From: Faecalibacterium hattorii
Lineage (GTDB): Bacteria > Bacillota > Clostridia > Oscillospirales > Ruminococcaceae
Length of the DNA stretch: 64,000 nt
Reading direction: 5' to 3'
Assembly (NCBI RefSeq): GCF_003287455.1
Contig: NZ_PRLC01000006.1
Span: forward strand, 88,712-152,711
Made by a program: the position numbers and the translations under genes. Positions 25,832 to 34,004 of this stretch are shown here, piece by piece. The notes beneath the pieces are model-generated. The model had not been told where the DNA came from and made no database searches. It saw only the letters and a list, made by a program, of their open reading frames with translations. Each line of letters begins with the position of its first letter. Position 1 is the stretch's first letter.

Positions 25832-26344
25832 ATGGAATTTCATGAAGTTGTGAAAGATCGTTATTCCTGCAAAGGGTTTGGCCCCGGCAAAGTTCCCGCC
25901 GAGAAGCTGAACGCCATCCTCGAAGCGGGCCGCCTTGCGCCGACGGCCAAGAACCTGCAGGAGCAGCGGATCTATGTGATCCAGTCTGAAGAGGGTCTGG
26001 CAAAGATCGACGCTGCCACGCCCTGCCGCTACGGCGCCACCACCTGCGTGGTGGTGGCCTTTGACCGGAACAATACCTTTACCTACCCCGGCGGGAAGCG
26101 GAACTCCGGTGTGGAGGATGCCTCCATCGTGGCGACCCACCTGATGCTGGCCGCCGCCAACGAGGGGGTGGACAGCTGCTGGCTGAACTTCTTCGACCCG
26201 GACAAACTGGCCGAGGCGCTGGGGCTGCCGGAGAACGAGGAGATCCTGATGATCCTCGACCTTGGCTACGCCGCCGAGGGCACCAAGCCCTTGCCCAACC
26301 ACGCTTCCAGAAAGCCGCTGTCGGAGACGGTCGCGTACCTGTGA
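25832..26344 (+). CDS. Nitroreductase-family protein
   Basis: A 170-residue flavoprotein of the nitroreductase family. It has the N-terminal FMN-binding RYSCKGF region (about 9-15), APTAKNLQEQRIYVI (about 36-51), the EDASIVATHLMLAAANEGVDSCW helix (about 93-115) and the C-terminal GYAAEGTKP. It is short compared with classical NfsA/NfnB (about 220), like other compact Firmicutes members. It likely reduces nitro compounds or quinones with NAD(P)H. Start follows AGGGAGG. The next gene begins seven bases after its stop. Confidence 0.9.
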   Translation: MEFHEVVKDRYSCKGFGPGKVPAEKLNAILEAGRLAPTAKNLQEQRIYVIQSEEGLAKIDAATPCRYGATTCVVVAFDRNNTFTYPGGKRNSGVEDASIVATHLMLAAANEGVDSCWLNFFDPDKLAEALGLPENEEILMILDLGYAAEGTKPLPNHASRKPLSETVAYL

Positions 26345-26351
26345 TCCGGCC

Positions 26352-27251
26352 ATGAAGCGCACGGCGTATTATCATCTGCCCGGCCTGTTCGAGTTTTATG
26401 AGCTGTACCGCGTCTTTCTGCCGTTGTTCCGCACCCATCGGGAGTATTTTTACGATTGGTGCGAGATCGGTTCGCTCTACGGTGCCCCGTCGGACTGCAT
26501 CTGGGGCGGGGGACGCACCGGCTTCGGCAGCGCCGACCCCGGCGAGGTCCTTGCTTTGACGCAGGAGTACGGCATCTCCGCCCGCCTGACGTTCAGCAAC
26601 TCTCTGCTGCGGGAAGAGCACCTTGCCGACCCGAAGTGCAATGCCCTTTGCGCCCGGTTTGCGGCCGGCGGCGGGGTGCAAAGCGGCGTCATCGTCCACT
26701 CGGAATTGCTGCTGGATTACCTAAAACGGACCTATCCGGCGCTGTACTTCGTCTCCTCCACCACCAAGGTGCTGACGGAGTTTCCCCAGCTTTTGCAGGA
26801 ATTGCAGCGGGAGGAGTTCCGCTATGTCGTGCCGGATTTCCGCCTGAACAAAGCCTTTTCGGAGTTGGACGCTCTGCCGCAGACGCTGAAGGACAAGGTG
26901 GAGTTTCTCTGCAACGAGTGCTGCTGGGTCGGCTGCACCGACCGGAAACGGTGCTATGAGAATGTCAGCCGCAAAAACCTCGGTGAGCCCTGCCCGGATC
27001 ACCGCTGTGCCGCGCCGAAGGCGGCAGAGGGCTACCGCTTCTCCAAGGCGATGGCAAGCCCCAGCTTCATCGGCGTGGAGGACATCCGGGACTGCTACCT
27101 GCCCATGGGCTTTTCGCAATTCAAAATCGAGGGCCGCGGCCTTGGCAGCGCCCTGATCTTGGAGTTTCTGCTCCACTATCTGACCAAACCGGAATACCAG
27201 CTCCACGTCCGGGAGGCTGTCTATCTGGACAACATGCTCGATCTGTTCTGA
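26352..27251 (+). CDS. Unrecognised cysteine-rich protein, U32-peptidase-like
   Basis: A 299-residue protein I cannot name with certainty. It has barrel-like alternation in the N-terminal two thirds (LTFSNSLLREEHL, YFVSSTTKVLTE), a cysteine cluster at about 190-220 (CNECCWVGC...RCYENV...CPDHRC) that could bind an Fe-S cluster, and FKIEGRG, resembling the LKIEGR motif of U32 peptidases and hydroxylases. ATG 26352 is used because it follows the nitroreductase stop by seven bases; the longer frame overlaps that gene. It is probably co-transcribed with the nitroreductase. Confidence 0.65.
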   Translation: MKRTAYYHLPGLFEFYELYRVFLPLFRTHREYFYDWCEIGSLYGAPSDCIWGGGRTGFGSADPGEVLALTQEYGISARLTFSNSLLREEHLADPKCNALCARFAAGGGVQSGVIVHSELLLDYLKRTYPALYFVSSTTKVLTEFPQLLQELQREEFRYVVPDFRLNKAFSELDALPQTLKDKVEFLCNECCWVGCTDRKRCYENVSRKNLGEPCPDHRCAAPKAAEGYRFSKAMASPSFIGVEDIRDCYLPMGFSQFKIEGRGLGSALILEFLLHYLTKPEYQLHVREAVYLDNMLDLF

Positions 27252-27274
27252 GCGGTCGCCTGCTTTTATAATGT

Positions 27275-27325
27275 AAAAGAGGCTGTTGCACGTCGTTTTA
27301 GTCGAACATGCAGCAGCCTCTTTTT
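27275..27325. terminator. Bidirectional terminator
   Basis: Stem AAAAGAGGCTGTTGCA / TGCAGCAGCCTCTTTT with an 18-base loop, T-rich on both strands, placed between the converging 26,352 gene and the DUF1836 gene. Confidence 0.88.
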
Positions 27326-27345
27326 ATTCATCGAACACGGCGTCC

Positions 27346-27894
27346 TCAGGCGAGGTCGGCGAGAATGCCCGGCCAAAGGGCTTCCTCCTGCCGCATGACG
27401 GCGAAGGCACAGTCCAGATACATCTTGTTGGCGGCGGAGATGATGGTGCTGCGGAGCAGCAGCTTTTCCTCCCCGGCGTCTTCGGCAAGGTCCCGGATGG
27501 TGTGGCGCAGGCCGAAGACGTAGGGCAGACAGTTCTCCAGCTCGTCGCAGAAATAATCGTAAGCCTGTGCGGCGGAGAAGTGCTGCCGCTGCATTTTGAA
27601 CAGGGTGTCGATATTTTCCATCGAGAGGACGGTTTTGGAGACGACGATGTAGATCAGGCTGGCCAGCTGCTCGCGGGTGTATTTTTTCTTGACGGGGTGG
27701 CTGATGATCCCTTTCTTGACATAGTTGCTCACCATGGAGGCGGTGAGCTCCACCCCTTGAAACGAACGAAAATACCCGTTGACGAACTGAACGGTCTGGT
27801 CGAGATACAGCCCAACGGAAGGCAGCTCCTCGTACCGGGGCAGGGCAAAATCCACGGCACAGGCCGCAATGCGGCGGTTCGATTCTTTTTTCAT
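27346..27894 (-). CDS. DUF1836-family protein
   Basis: A 182-residue protein of the DUF1836 family, recognised by the pattern SMVSNYVKKGIISHPVKKKYTREQLASLIYIVVSKTVLSM split across residues about 54-95 (a MerR-like winged helix: a stretch selecting non-cognate DNA followed by KKYTREQL). Members probably bind DNA; target genes are unknown. It is divergent from degV, from which it is separated by 163 bases, a pairing seen in other Firmicutes as I recall. The start lies close to AAAAAAGAAT with a weak ribosome binding site. Confidence 0.8.
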   Translation of the reverse strand: MKKESNRRIAACAVDFALPRYEELPSVGLYLDQTVQFVNGYFRSFQGVELTASMVSNYVKKGIISHPVKKKYTREQLASLIYIVVSKTVLSMENIDTLFKMQRQHFSAAQAYDYFCDELENCLPYVFGLRHTIRDLAEDAGEEKLLLRSTIISAANKMYLDCAFAVMRQEEALWPGILADLA

Positions 27895-27968
27895 GCGGAT
27901 AGTATAGCGTATTTTTCCAGCAGGGTCAATGGGTTTGTGAAATCTTTTGAAAGAATTCGCGAAAACAG

Positions 27969-27997
27969 TTGACAGGTTTTTGAAAAACTGATATCAT
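27969..27997 (+). promoter_or_regulatory. Promoter of degV
   Basis: TTGACA (27969-27974), 17-base spacer, TATCAT (27992-27997), about 60 bases before the degV start. Confidence 0.8.
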
Positions 27998-28057
27998 GTC
28001 TCCGACAACCATGAAGACGTGGCGGCGCATCCGGCCGCTGAAAGGGAGAGATCGCTT

Positions 28058-28897
28058 ATGAAGACCAAGATCGTTGTGGACTCCGCCGCAAACCTGTATG
28101 CGCTGGAGGGCGTGGACTTCGCCTGTGTCCCGCTGAAGATCATCACCGACCATGAGGAGTACCGCGACGACGGCACGCTGGACGCTGTGGGCATGGCAAC
28201 GGCCCTGCGCACTTACAAAGGAAAGACCTCCACCTCCTGCCCGAACGTCAGCGACTGGCTGGAGGCTTTCGAGGGAGCCGACGAGGTGTATGCCATCACC
28301 ATCACGGGCACCCTGTCCGGCTGCTACAATGCGGCCCAGTTGGCGGCGGAAGAATACCAGCAGGAGCACCCCGGCAAGCGGGTCTTCGTGCTGGACAGCC
28401 TGTCCACCGGCCCGGAGCAGCAGCTTCTGGCTGAGCACCTGCGGGATGAGCTGGCGGCTGGGAAGGACTTCGACGCCATCTGTGCGGAGATGCTCCGCTA
28501 CCACGAGCACACGCATCTGCTCTTCTCGCTGGAATCGCTGGCGAATCTGGCCCGCAATGGCCGGGTGAAGCCCGCCGTCGCCGCTGTGGCGCGGGTGCTG
28601 GGCATCCGGGTCATTGGTCAGGCCAGCGCGGCGGGAGAGCTGGACGTTATTTGCAAAACGCGGGGGGAGCACGGCGCACTGGAACGCATCGTGCTGGAAC
28701 TCAAGGAGCACGGCTATGCCGGCGGCCGGGTGATCGTCTCCCACTGCAGCAACCCCGCCGCCGCTGAGCGCCTCAAGCATATGATCGAGGCGGTCTTCGA
28801 GGGCGCACAGGTCGTTGTGAACCCCTGCGGCGGCCTGTGCAGCTACTACGCTGAGCTGGGCGGGCTGCTGGTTGGGTATGAGGACGCAGAGGCGTAA
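28058..28897 (+). CDS. DegV-family fatty-acid-binding protein
   Basis: A 279-residue DegV protein. These bind a fatty acid (FakB-type), presenting it to the kinase FakA for phosphorylation. The N-terminal DSAANL (about 7-12), the TSCPNVSDW segment (about 57-65), ITITGTLSGCYNAA (about 82-95) with the conserved serine, and LFSLESLANLARNGRVK (about 156-172) fit the family. ATG 28058 follows AAAGGGAGAG. No FakA homologue is nearby. Confidence 0.9.
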   Translation: MKTKIVVDSAANLYALEGVDFACVPLKIITDHEEYRDDGTLDAVGMATALRTYKGKTSTSCPNVSDWLEAFEGADEVYAITITGTLSGCYNAAQLAAEEYQQEHPGKRVFVLDSLSTGPEQQLLAEHLRDELAAGKDFDAICAEMLRYHEHTHLLFSLESLANLARNGRVKPAVAAVARVLGIRVIGQASAAGELDVICKTRGEHGALERIVLELKEHGYAGGRVIVSHCSNPAAAERLKHMIEAVFEGAQVVVNPCGGLCSYYAELGGLLVGYEDAEA

Positions 28898-28907
28898 GAA
28901 AGCCGCC

Positions 28908-28936
28908 TTGCAAACCGAGCCAAGCTGCGCTATACT
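28908..28936 (+). promoter_or_regulatory. Promoter of the cardiolipin synthase gene
   Basis: TTGCAA (28908-28913), 17-base spacer, TATACT (28931-28936), 45 bases before the GTG start. Confidence 0.75.
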
Positions 28937-28980
28937 ATCTCCATCATAAGAGCCGCGGGGCGGCGGGGGAGGGGTGCAGC

Positions 28981-30510
28981 GTGTTCAGACTGCCATTCGT
29001 TAAATTTTTCAGCCGGATCATCAATCGGGCCACCGTCACCATTGCACTGGTGCTTTTGCAGGCGGCGTGGCTGCTGTGGGCGTTCTGGGCTTTCACCACG
29101 GGCCGGGTCTGGCTGAACGGTCTGCTGAAGGCGCTGAGCATCTGCATCGTGCTGTACCTTGTCCGGAAGGACGAAAACAGCGCTTACAAGATCGGCTGGA
29201 TCGTTTTGATCGGGCTGCTGCCGCTGCTGGGCGGCGCGCTTTACCTCGCCTTTGGCAATAAGGCCCCGGCCAAGGGGCTGCGCACCCGGATGCAGAAGGT
29301 GGAACGGGCTCACACCGCCGACCTTGCCCCGCAGGAGGACCAGACCGACACGCTGGAACGGTCGGCCAAAAACCTGAGCCGCTACGTGGAAAAATACGGC
29401 CCCTACCCGGCGTGGAAGCACACGGACGCGGAATATTTCCCCAGCGGCGAGGCCATGTACCCCAAACTGCTGGCCGACCTCGAAAGGGCGGAAAAGTTCA
29501 TCTTTCTGGAATTTTTCATCGTTAAGACTGGCATCATGTGGGACGGCGTGGAGACCATCCTCAAGCGGAAAGCCGCCGCGGGGGTGGACGTCCGGCTCAT
29601 CTACGATGATTTCGGAAGTCTGCTGGGGCTGCCGACGGATTTCATTGTTCGGATGGAGCGCAGCCGCATCCGCTGCATCCCCTTCAACCCGGTGGTGCCG
29701 CTGGTGTCGCTGGTCATGAACCACCGCGACCACCGGAAGATCGCGGTCATCGACGGCAACATTGCCTACACGGGCGGCGTCAACCTTGCCGATGAATATA
29801 TCAACGCCGAGCGCCGGTTCGGCTACTGGAAGGACGCCGCCATCCGGCTGGAAGGGGCGGCGGTCTGGAACTTTACGGTCATGTTCCTCAACAGCTGGAA
29901 TGCCTTCCGCCCGCAAGAAACGGATTACGCTCCCTTTGCGCCCACGAAGCTGCCCGAAACCTCGGACGGCATCGTGCAGCCTTACTCGGACAGCCCGCTG
30001 GACGAAGAGCCGCTGGCGGAGACGGTCTACCTGAACATCCTGAACCAAGCGCAGCAGTATATCTACATCTATACGCCTTACCTTGCGGTGGGCGAAGAAA
30101 TGCTCGATGCGCTGAAAAATGCGGCCAAGCGCGGGGTAGATGTCCGGCTGGTGCTGCCCGGCATCCCGGACAAAAAGCTGGTGTTCCGGCTGAGCCGGTC
30201 CTACTATGTGCCGCTGCTCCGGGCGGGGGTGCGCATTTATGAGTTTACCCCCGGCTTCCTCCATTCGAAGTGCTACGTCAGCGATGACCATCTGGCGGTG
30301 GTGGGCAGCATCAACATGGACTACCGCAGCCTGTTTCTGCACTTCGAGTGTGGGGCGCTGCTCTACAACAACAGTCAGGTCATCGCCCTGCGGGACGATG
30401 TGCTGGCCACGCTCCCCCGGTGCCGCGAAGTGAGCCTCTCCGACTGCCGCACCTCCCTCGTCGGCACCCTGTTGGATAGTGTGCTGCGGCTGCTCAGCCC
30501 GCTGATGTGA
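28981..30510 (+). CDS. cls: Cardiolipin synthase
   Basis: A 509-residue phospholipase D-family enzyme that joins two phosphatidylglycerols into cardiolipin at the membrane. Two N-terminal transmembrane helices (about 18-38 and 45-90 region) are followed by two HKD catalytic motifs: HRDHRKIAVIDG near residue 245 and HSKCYVSDDHLAVVGS near residue 425. The GTG start follows GGGGAGGGG. Length and order agree with bacterial ClsA-type enzymes. It has its own promoter and is followed by a repeat-rich spacer. Confidence 0.93.
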   Translation: MFRLPFVKFFSRIINRATVTIALVLLQAAWLLWAFWAFTTGRVWLNGLLKALSICIVLYLVRKDENSAYKIGWIVLIGLLPLLGGALYLAFGNKAPAKGLRTRMQKVERAHTADLAPQEDQTDTLERSAKNLSRYVEKYGPYPAWKHTDAEYFPSGEAMYPKLLADLERAEKFIFLEFFIVKTGIMWDGVETILKRKAAAGVDVRLIYDDFGSLLGLPTDFIVRMERSRIRCIPFNPVVPLVSLVMNHRDHRKIAVIDGNIAYTGGVNLADEYINAERRFGYWKDAAIRLEGAAVWNFTVMFLNSWNAFRPQETDYAPFAPTKLPETSDGIVQPYSDSPLDEEPLAETVYLNILNQAQQYIYIYTPYLAVGEEMLDALKNAAKRGVDVRLVLPGIPDKKLVFRLSRSYYVPLLRAGVRIYEFTPGFLHSKCYVSDDHLAVVGSINMDYRSLFLHFECGALLYNNSQVIALRDDVLATLPRCREVSLSDCRTSLVGTLLDSVLRLLSPLM

Positions 30511-30577
30511 TACCAACATCTGACGGCGCTTTTTGTGGCAGCAGGGCGTAAAGTGCTGAATTGCAAACCTTGCGGAC

Positions 30578-30796
30578 TGCCAAGGCCTCTCACTTTGGGA
30601 GAGGTGGCATCGCGAAGCGATGACGGAGAGGGCAAGGACGCTGACAAGAACGCACCGCGTCAGTTTAGATCAAGCCTTTCGGAAGTCTGCCCCATCGTAA
30701 GCGCCCTCTAAACCGGGGCAAAGTCTCCCCGCCAGCATCCTCGCCCTCTCAGGCGCTTCGCGCCAGCTCCCCCAAAGTGGGAGCCATTGGCAAAGG
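30578..30796. repeat. Inverted-arm intergenic repeat, copy 1
   Basis: Two related arms of about 55-60 bases face each other around a 95-base centre. The left arm (30578-30638) reads TGCCAAGGCCTCTCACTTTG, then GGGAGAGGTGGC, a small ATCGCGAAGCGAT hairpin and GACGGAGAGGGC. The right arm (about 30738-30796) is its diverged inverse. The same arm design recurs at 32.0 and 33.2 kb. The rest of the 30,511-30,951 gap holds no gene I can support. Confidence 0.8.
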
Positions 30797-30951
30797 CGTG
30801 AAGTCTGAGCGTAACGCCTTCGGCTCCCTTGCGGCAGCAGGGCCTTTGTTTATGACTGCGTTCGATAAGGCGAGGGCAAGCCCCGCTGACGAATAAGAAA
30901 ATCCTTACCGGATATACTATTCCTAAACCTATCCGGAAAGGAAGCGTATCT

Positions 30952-31983
30952 ATGAGAAAACCAAGGGTTCTTTGGGGCTGTGCGCTGGCGGCGGCGCTGC
31001 TGTTGACTTCCTGCGGGAAAAACAATGCAGGGTCGTCGGGTTCCGGCAGCATGAGCGGGGCGGCCAGCGGGAGCAGCTCGGCTTCCCAGACAACGGCGGC
31101 GTGGAAGACCGGCCTCGGCGTCATCACCGAGGCATCGGAAGAGGACCGCACCGGGAGCATCGAGTTGGTGGCGGCGGCGGTGCTGCTGGATGGCGACGGG
31201 AAAATTTCCGGCGTGAAGCTGGATGAGCTGGAAACTACCTTTTCTGCGGGTGGCGACGGCGCTGTAAACCTACCCAAGGATTACCGCACCAAGCGCCAGA
31301 AAGGGGACGACTACCCGCTGGCGGCGGCGTCCTCCCTGAAAAAGGGCTGGGCAGAACAGGCCGATGCCTTTGCGGATTACCTCATCGGCAAAACGCCTGA
31401 AGAGGTGTCCATGCTGAAACTGGACAACGACGGCAAGGGGACGGACCCGGACCTGCTGTCCGAGTGCACCATCGCAGTGGACCACTACCGGGACGCCATC
31501 TCGAAAGCGTGCAGCAGCGCCAAGGTGCTGGGCGCGGCCAAGGGAGACCGGGTCTCGCTGGGCATTGAGGCCGTGAATGCGACTTCGGATGTGACCGCCA
31601 CCGATGACAAGGACGTGAATGCGGGGATCGACGTGAGCATGGTGGCCGTGACGCTGGACGCCGACGGCCGCGTGACCAGCGCCGTGGCCGACATGGCCGA
31701 ACCGGCCCTCACCGTGATGTCCGACGGCGGCATCAAGGCCCCGGACATGGTGGAGACCAAGCTTGAACAGGGCGACCGCTACGGGATGCGGGGGGCCTCT
31801 TCCATCGACAAGGAGTGGTATGAGCACAGCGAGGGCTTCTGCAGCTACCTCAAGGGCAAGACCCGCGCCGAGGTGGCCGACATCCCCTCCGACGGCTCGG
31901 ATGCCGACCTGATGGCCCTCTGCACGATCTCGATTGAGGACCTGCAGAAAGCCGCTCTGGACGCTATGGCGGCGGTCAACTGA
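30952..31983 (+). CDS. Lipoprotein with an internal duplication
   Basis: A 343-residue surface lipoprotein: signal peptide with lipobox LLTSC (Cys20 or so), then a Ser/Gly/Ala linker (about 21-47). Two homologous modules follow, about residues 60-185 and 210-340. Each has a beta-rich start (AAVLLDGDGKISGVKLDE versus VAVTLDADGRVTSAVAD), a K-Q-G-D-x-Y/YPL-AAASS or YGM-RGASS segment, a W..Q/S-E..F..YL-x-GKT stretch and an ending with C-T-I. The modules resemble FMN-binding-like surface domains, but no flavinylation motif is seen. Function unknown; it may bind a ligand or be a structural surface protein. Confidence 0.8.
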   Translation: MRKPRVLWGCALAAALLLTSCGKNNAGSSGSGSMSGAASGSSSASQTTAAWKTGLGVITEASEEDRTGSIELVAAAVLLDGDGKISGVKLDELETTFSAGGDGAVNLPKDYRTKRQKGDDYPLAAASSLKKGWAEQADAFADYLIGKTPEEVSMLKLDNDGKGTDPDLLSECTIAVDHYRDAISKACSSAKVLGAAKGDRVSLGIEAVNATSDVTATDDKDVNAGIDVSMVAVTLDADGRVTSAVADMAEPALTVMSDGGIKAPDMVETKLEQGDRYGMRGASSIDKEWYEHSEGFCSYLKGKTRAEVADIPSDGSDADLMALCTISIEDLQKAALDAMAAVN

Positions 31984-32008
31984 GCCAAGACGAGCAAAAG
32001 AAAATCGG

Positions 32009-32158
32009 GCTGTTGCAAAACTCCCTCAGTCACGGCTTCGCCGTGCCAGCTCCCTCTCGGAGGGAGCCTTGGCGTAACGGTGAGCTGTGAAAGCCTCCCT
32101 CATTGAGGGAGGTGGCATCGCGTCAGCGATGACGGAGGGAGTTCCGCAACAGCTTTTT
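32009..32158 (+). repeat. Inverted-arm intergenic repeat, copy 2, acting as terminator
   Basis: Outer stem GCTGTTGC / GCAACAGC, continuing as ACTCCCTCAGTCA / TGACGGAGGGAGT, encloses two arms: one with CACGGC-TTCG-CCGTG and CTCCCTCTCGGAGGGAG hairpins, the other with CTCCCTCATTGAGGGAG and ATCGCGTCAGCGAT hairpins. TTTTTT follows the outer stem, so it also works as a terminator for the lipoprotein gene. Arm design matches copy 1. Confidence 0.85.
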
Positions 32159-32231
32159 TGCGCAAAACGCCCAGAAAGAGCGCCGAAAGGCAGACGTCTT
32201 CCGGCATTCTGCGAAAAATCCCGTTTTCCTC

Positions 32232-32260
32232 TTGCCAAACGCGGCAAAACGCGCTATTCT
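32232..32260 (+). promoter_or_regulatory. Promoter of the amino acid transporter operon
   Basis: TTGCCA (32232-32237), 17-base spacer, TATTCT (32255-32260), about 70 bases before the start of the binding-protein gene. Confidence 0.7.
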
Positions 32261-32327
32261 ATAGTCACGATTTAGCTCTTTAGCATGATAAAGCAATAAA
32301 ATAAGCTCGTTGAGGAGGGCTTCTGGG

Positions 32328-33173
32328 ATGAGGATGAAACGCATTCTTTCGATGATGGTGGCCGGTGCGCTGGCACTGGGCCTTGCAGCCTGCGGCGGTG
32401 CCGCTTCCACTTCCACGGCAGCTTCGGCTTCCGCATCTGCGGCGGGGTCCGCTGCTTCCGCTTCGGCAGATAGCGACCTCGATTACATCAAGGGCAACGG
32501 CAAGATGGTCATCGGCTACACCGTGTATGAGCCGATGAACTATACCGACGACAACGGCACCTTCACCGGTTTCGATACTGAGCTGGCTACCGCCGTCTGC
32601 GAGAAGCTGGGCGTTGAACCGGAGTTCGTGGAGATCAACTGGGATACCAAGGTCGTGGAGCTGGACGCCAAGAGCATCGACTGCATCTGGAACGGCCTGA
32701 CCCTGACCGATGACATCAAGGCGAACGCCGCCACCACCAAGCCCTACGCCAAGAACGCGCAGGTCGTGATCGTGAAGGACGGCACGGAGTATTCTTCTAC
32801 CGCCGACCTTGTGGGCAAGACCGTGGTCGCCGAGGCCGGTTCCGCCGGTGAGGCCGCCATCGAGAGCGACGAGAATCTGGCACAGGCCGATTATATCGCC
32901 AAGAACGTCCAGACCGACTGCCTGATGGAGGTTGCCGCCGGTACCGCCGACGCTGCGGTTCTGGATATGACGCTGGCCAACGCCATGATCGGCGAGGGCA
33001 CCGACTATGCCGGCCTGAAGATCGTGGACGAGCTGAACGCCGAGGAATACGGCGTGGCCTTCCGCAAGGGCAGCGACGCCGCCGAGGCCGTCAACGAGGC
33101 CTTCGATGAACTGAAAGCCGACGGCACCCTCGGCGCTCTGGCTGAAAAGTACGAGCTGACGCTGGCCGACTAA
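32328..33173 (+). CDS. Polar amino acid ABC transporter substrate-binding lipoprotein
   Basis: A 281-residue family 3 solute-binding protein. Signal peptide with lipobox LGLAACGG, an Ala/Ser-rich linker (about 24-48), then the binding fold: MVIGYTVYEPMNYTDDNGTFTGFDTEL is typical (about 58-84, written in parts in databases as YxPMN and GFDxEL), WNGLTLTDD, and the hinge segments AGTADAAVLD. It probably feeds glutamine, cystine or a similar polar amino acid to the permease encoded downstream. ATG 32328 was chosen because TTGAGGAGGG is its ribosome binding site, not its start. Confidence 0.92.
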   Translation: MRMKRILSMMVAGALALGLAACGGAASTSTAASASASAAGSAASASADSDLDYIKGNGKMVIGYTVYEPMNYTDDNGTFTGFDTELATAVCEKLGVEPEFVEINWDTKVVELDAKSIDCIWNGLTLTDDIKANAATTKPYAKNAQVVIVKDGTEYSSTADLVGKTVVAEAGSAGEAAIESDENLAQADYIAKNVQTDCLMEVAAGTADAAVLDMTLANAMIGEGTDYAGLKIVDELNAEEYGVAFRKGSDAAEAVNEAFDELKADGTLGALAEKYELTLAD

Positions 33174-33184
33174 GTAAAAAAATC

Positions 33185-33300
33185 CTTCCGTCATCGCTGC
33201 GCGATGCCACTGCCCCCTTCTGGCCAATCGTGCCACCTCCCCCGGCCGGGGGAGGCTTTCTCTGAGAGGGGGCTGGCCGCGAAGCAGACTGGGGGAGTTT
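33185..33300. repeat. Inverted-arm intergenic repeat, copy 3
   Basis: Lies between binding-protein and permease genes of one operon. One arm begins TTCCGTCATCGCTGCGCGAT, followed by GCCAC; the central CTCCCCCGGCCGGGGGAG hairpin and a GGCTGGCCGCGAAGC...GGGGGAG arm follow. The arm design matches copies 1 and 2 with altered bases. It lacks a clear T run, so transcription probably continues, perhaps with lowered level or altered RNA stability for the permease and ATPase. Confidence 0.75.
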
Positions 33301-33336
33301 TGCCGTCGAAAAAACTGATGGATAGGTGTGTTTTTT

Positions 33337-33990
33337 GTGTCTGTGATTCTTGAGCGCCTTTCCGGCGCGTTCCTGCTCAACTGTGAGCTTTTTGCGCTGA
33401 CGCTGCTGTTCGCGCTGCCGCTGGGCCTCGTGGTGGCCTTTGGCTCCATGAGCCGCTGCAAGCCCCTGTCGGCTGTGGTCAAGACCTTCGTCTGGATCAT
33501 CCGCGGCACCCCGCTGATGCTGCAGATCATCGTCATCTACCTCGGCCCCGGTCTGCTGGGCATGACGAACCCGTGGCCTACCGGCTCCGGCGGGCGGATG
33601 GTGGCAGCGGTGGTGGCCTTTGTCATCAACTATGCGTGCTACTTCTCGGAGATCTACCGCGGCGGCATCGAGGCTGTGCCCAAGGGCCAGACCGAGGCCG
33701 GGCAGGTGCTGGGCATGACCAAGCCCCAGATCTTCTTCAAGGTGACCTTATTACAAGTGATCAAGCGCATCCTGCCCCCCATGGGCAACGAAATCATCAC
33801 CCTCGTCAAGGATACTTCGCTGGCCAACACCATCGCCAACAAGGAGATCATCATGATGGCGAAGGAGTACAGCGCCAAGGGCCTGATCTGGCCGCTGTTC
33901 TCCACGGCCATCTTCTTCCTCGTGTTCGTGGGCGTGCTGACCATCCTGTTCAACTGGCTTGAGAAAAAGCTCGATTATTTCCGCTGCTAA
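33337..33990 (+). CDS. Polar amino acid ABC transporter permease
   Basis: A 217-residue inner-membrane permease with about five helices. The family loop YRGGIEAVPKGQTEAGQVLGM, split over about residues 105-125, contacts the ATPase, and VWIIRGTPLMLQI (about 50-62) is the HisM/GlnP signature. Start choice is uncertain: GTG codons occur at 33328, 33337 and 33343; 33337 has the best spacing from GATAGG. It is encoded 14 bases before the ATPase gene. A single permease gene implies a homodimer. Confidence 0.9.
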   Translation: MSVILERLSGAFLLNCELFALTLLFALPLGLVVAFGSMSRCKPLSAVVKTFVWIIRGTPLMLQIIVIYLGPGLLGMTNPWPTGSGGRMVAAVVAFVINYACYFSEIYRGGIEAVPKGQTEAGQVLGMTKPQIFFKVTLLQVIKRILPPMGNEIITLVKDTSLANTIANKEIIMMAKEYSAKGLIWPLFSTAIFFLVFVGVLTILFNWLEKKLDYFRC

Positions 33991-34004
33991 GGAGGAACGA
34001 TATT

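Noticed and set aside
28930..30519. 529-codon minus-strand frame opposite cardiolipin synthase
   Set aside because: The plus strand has both HKD motifs and a promoter; the minus frame has no family features.
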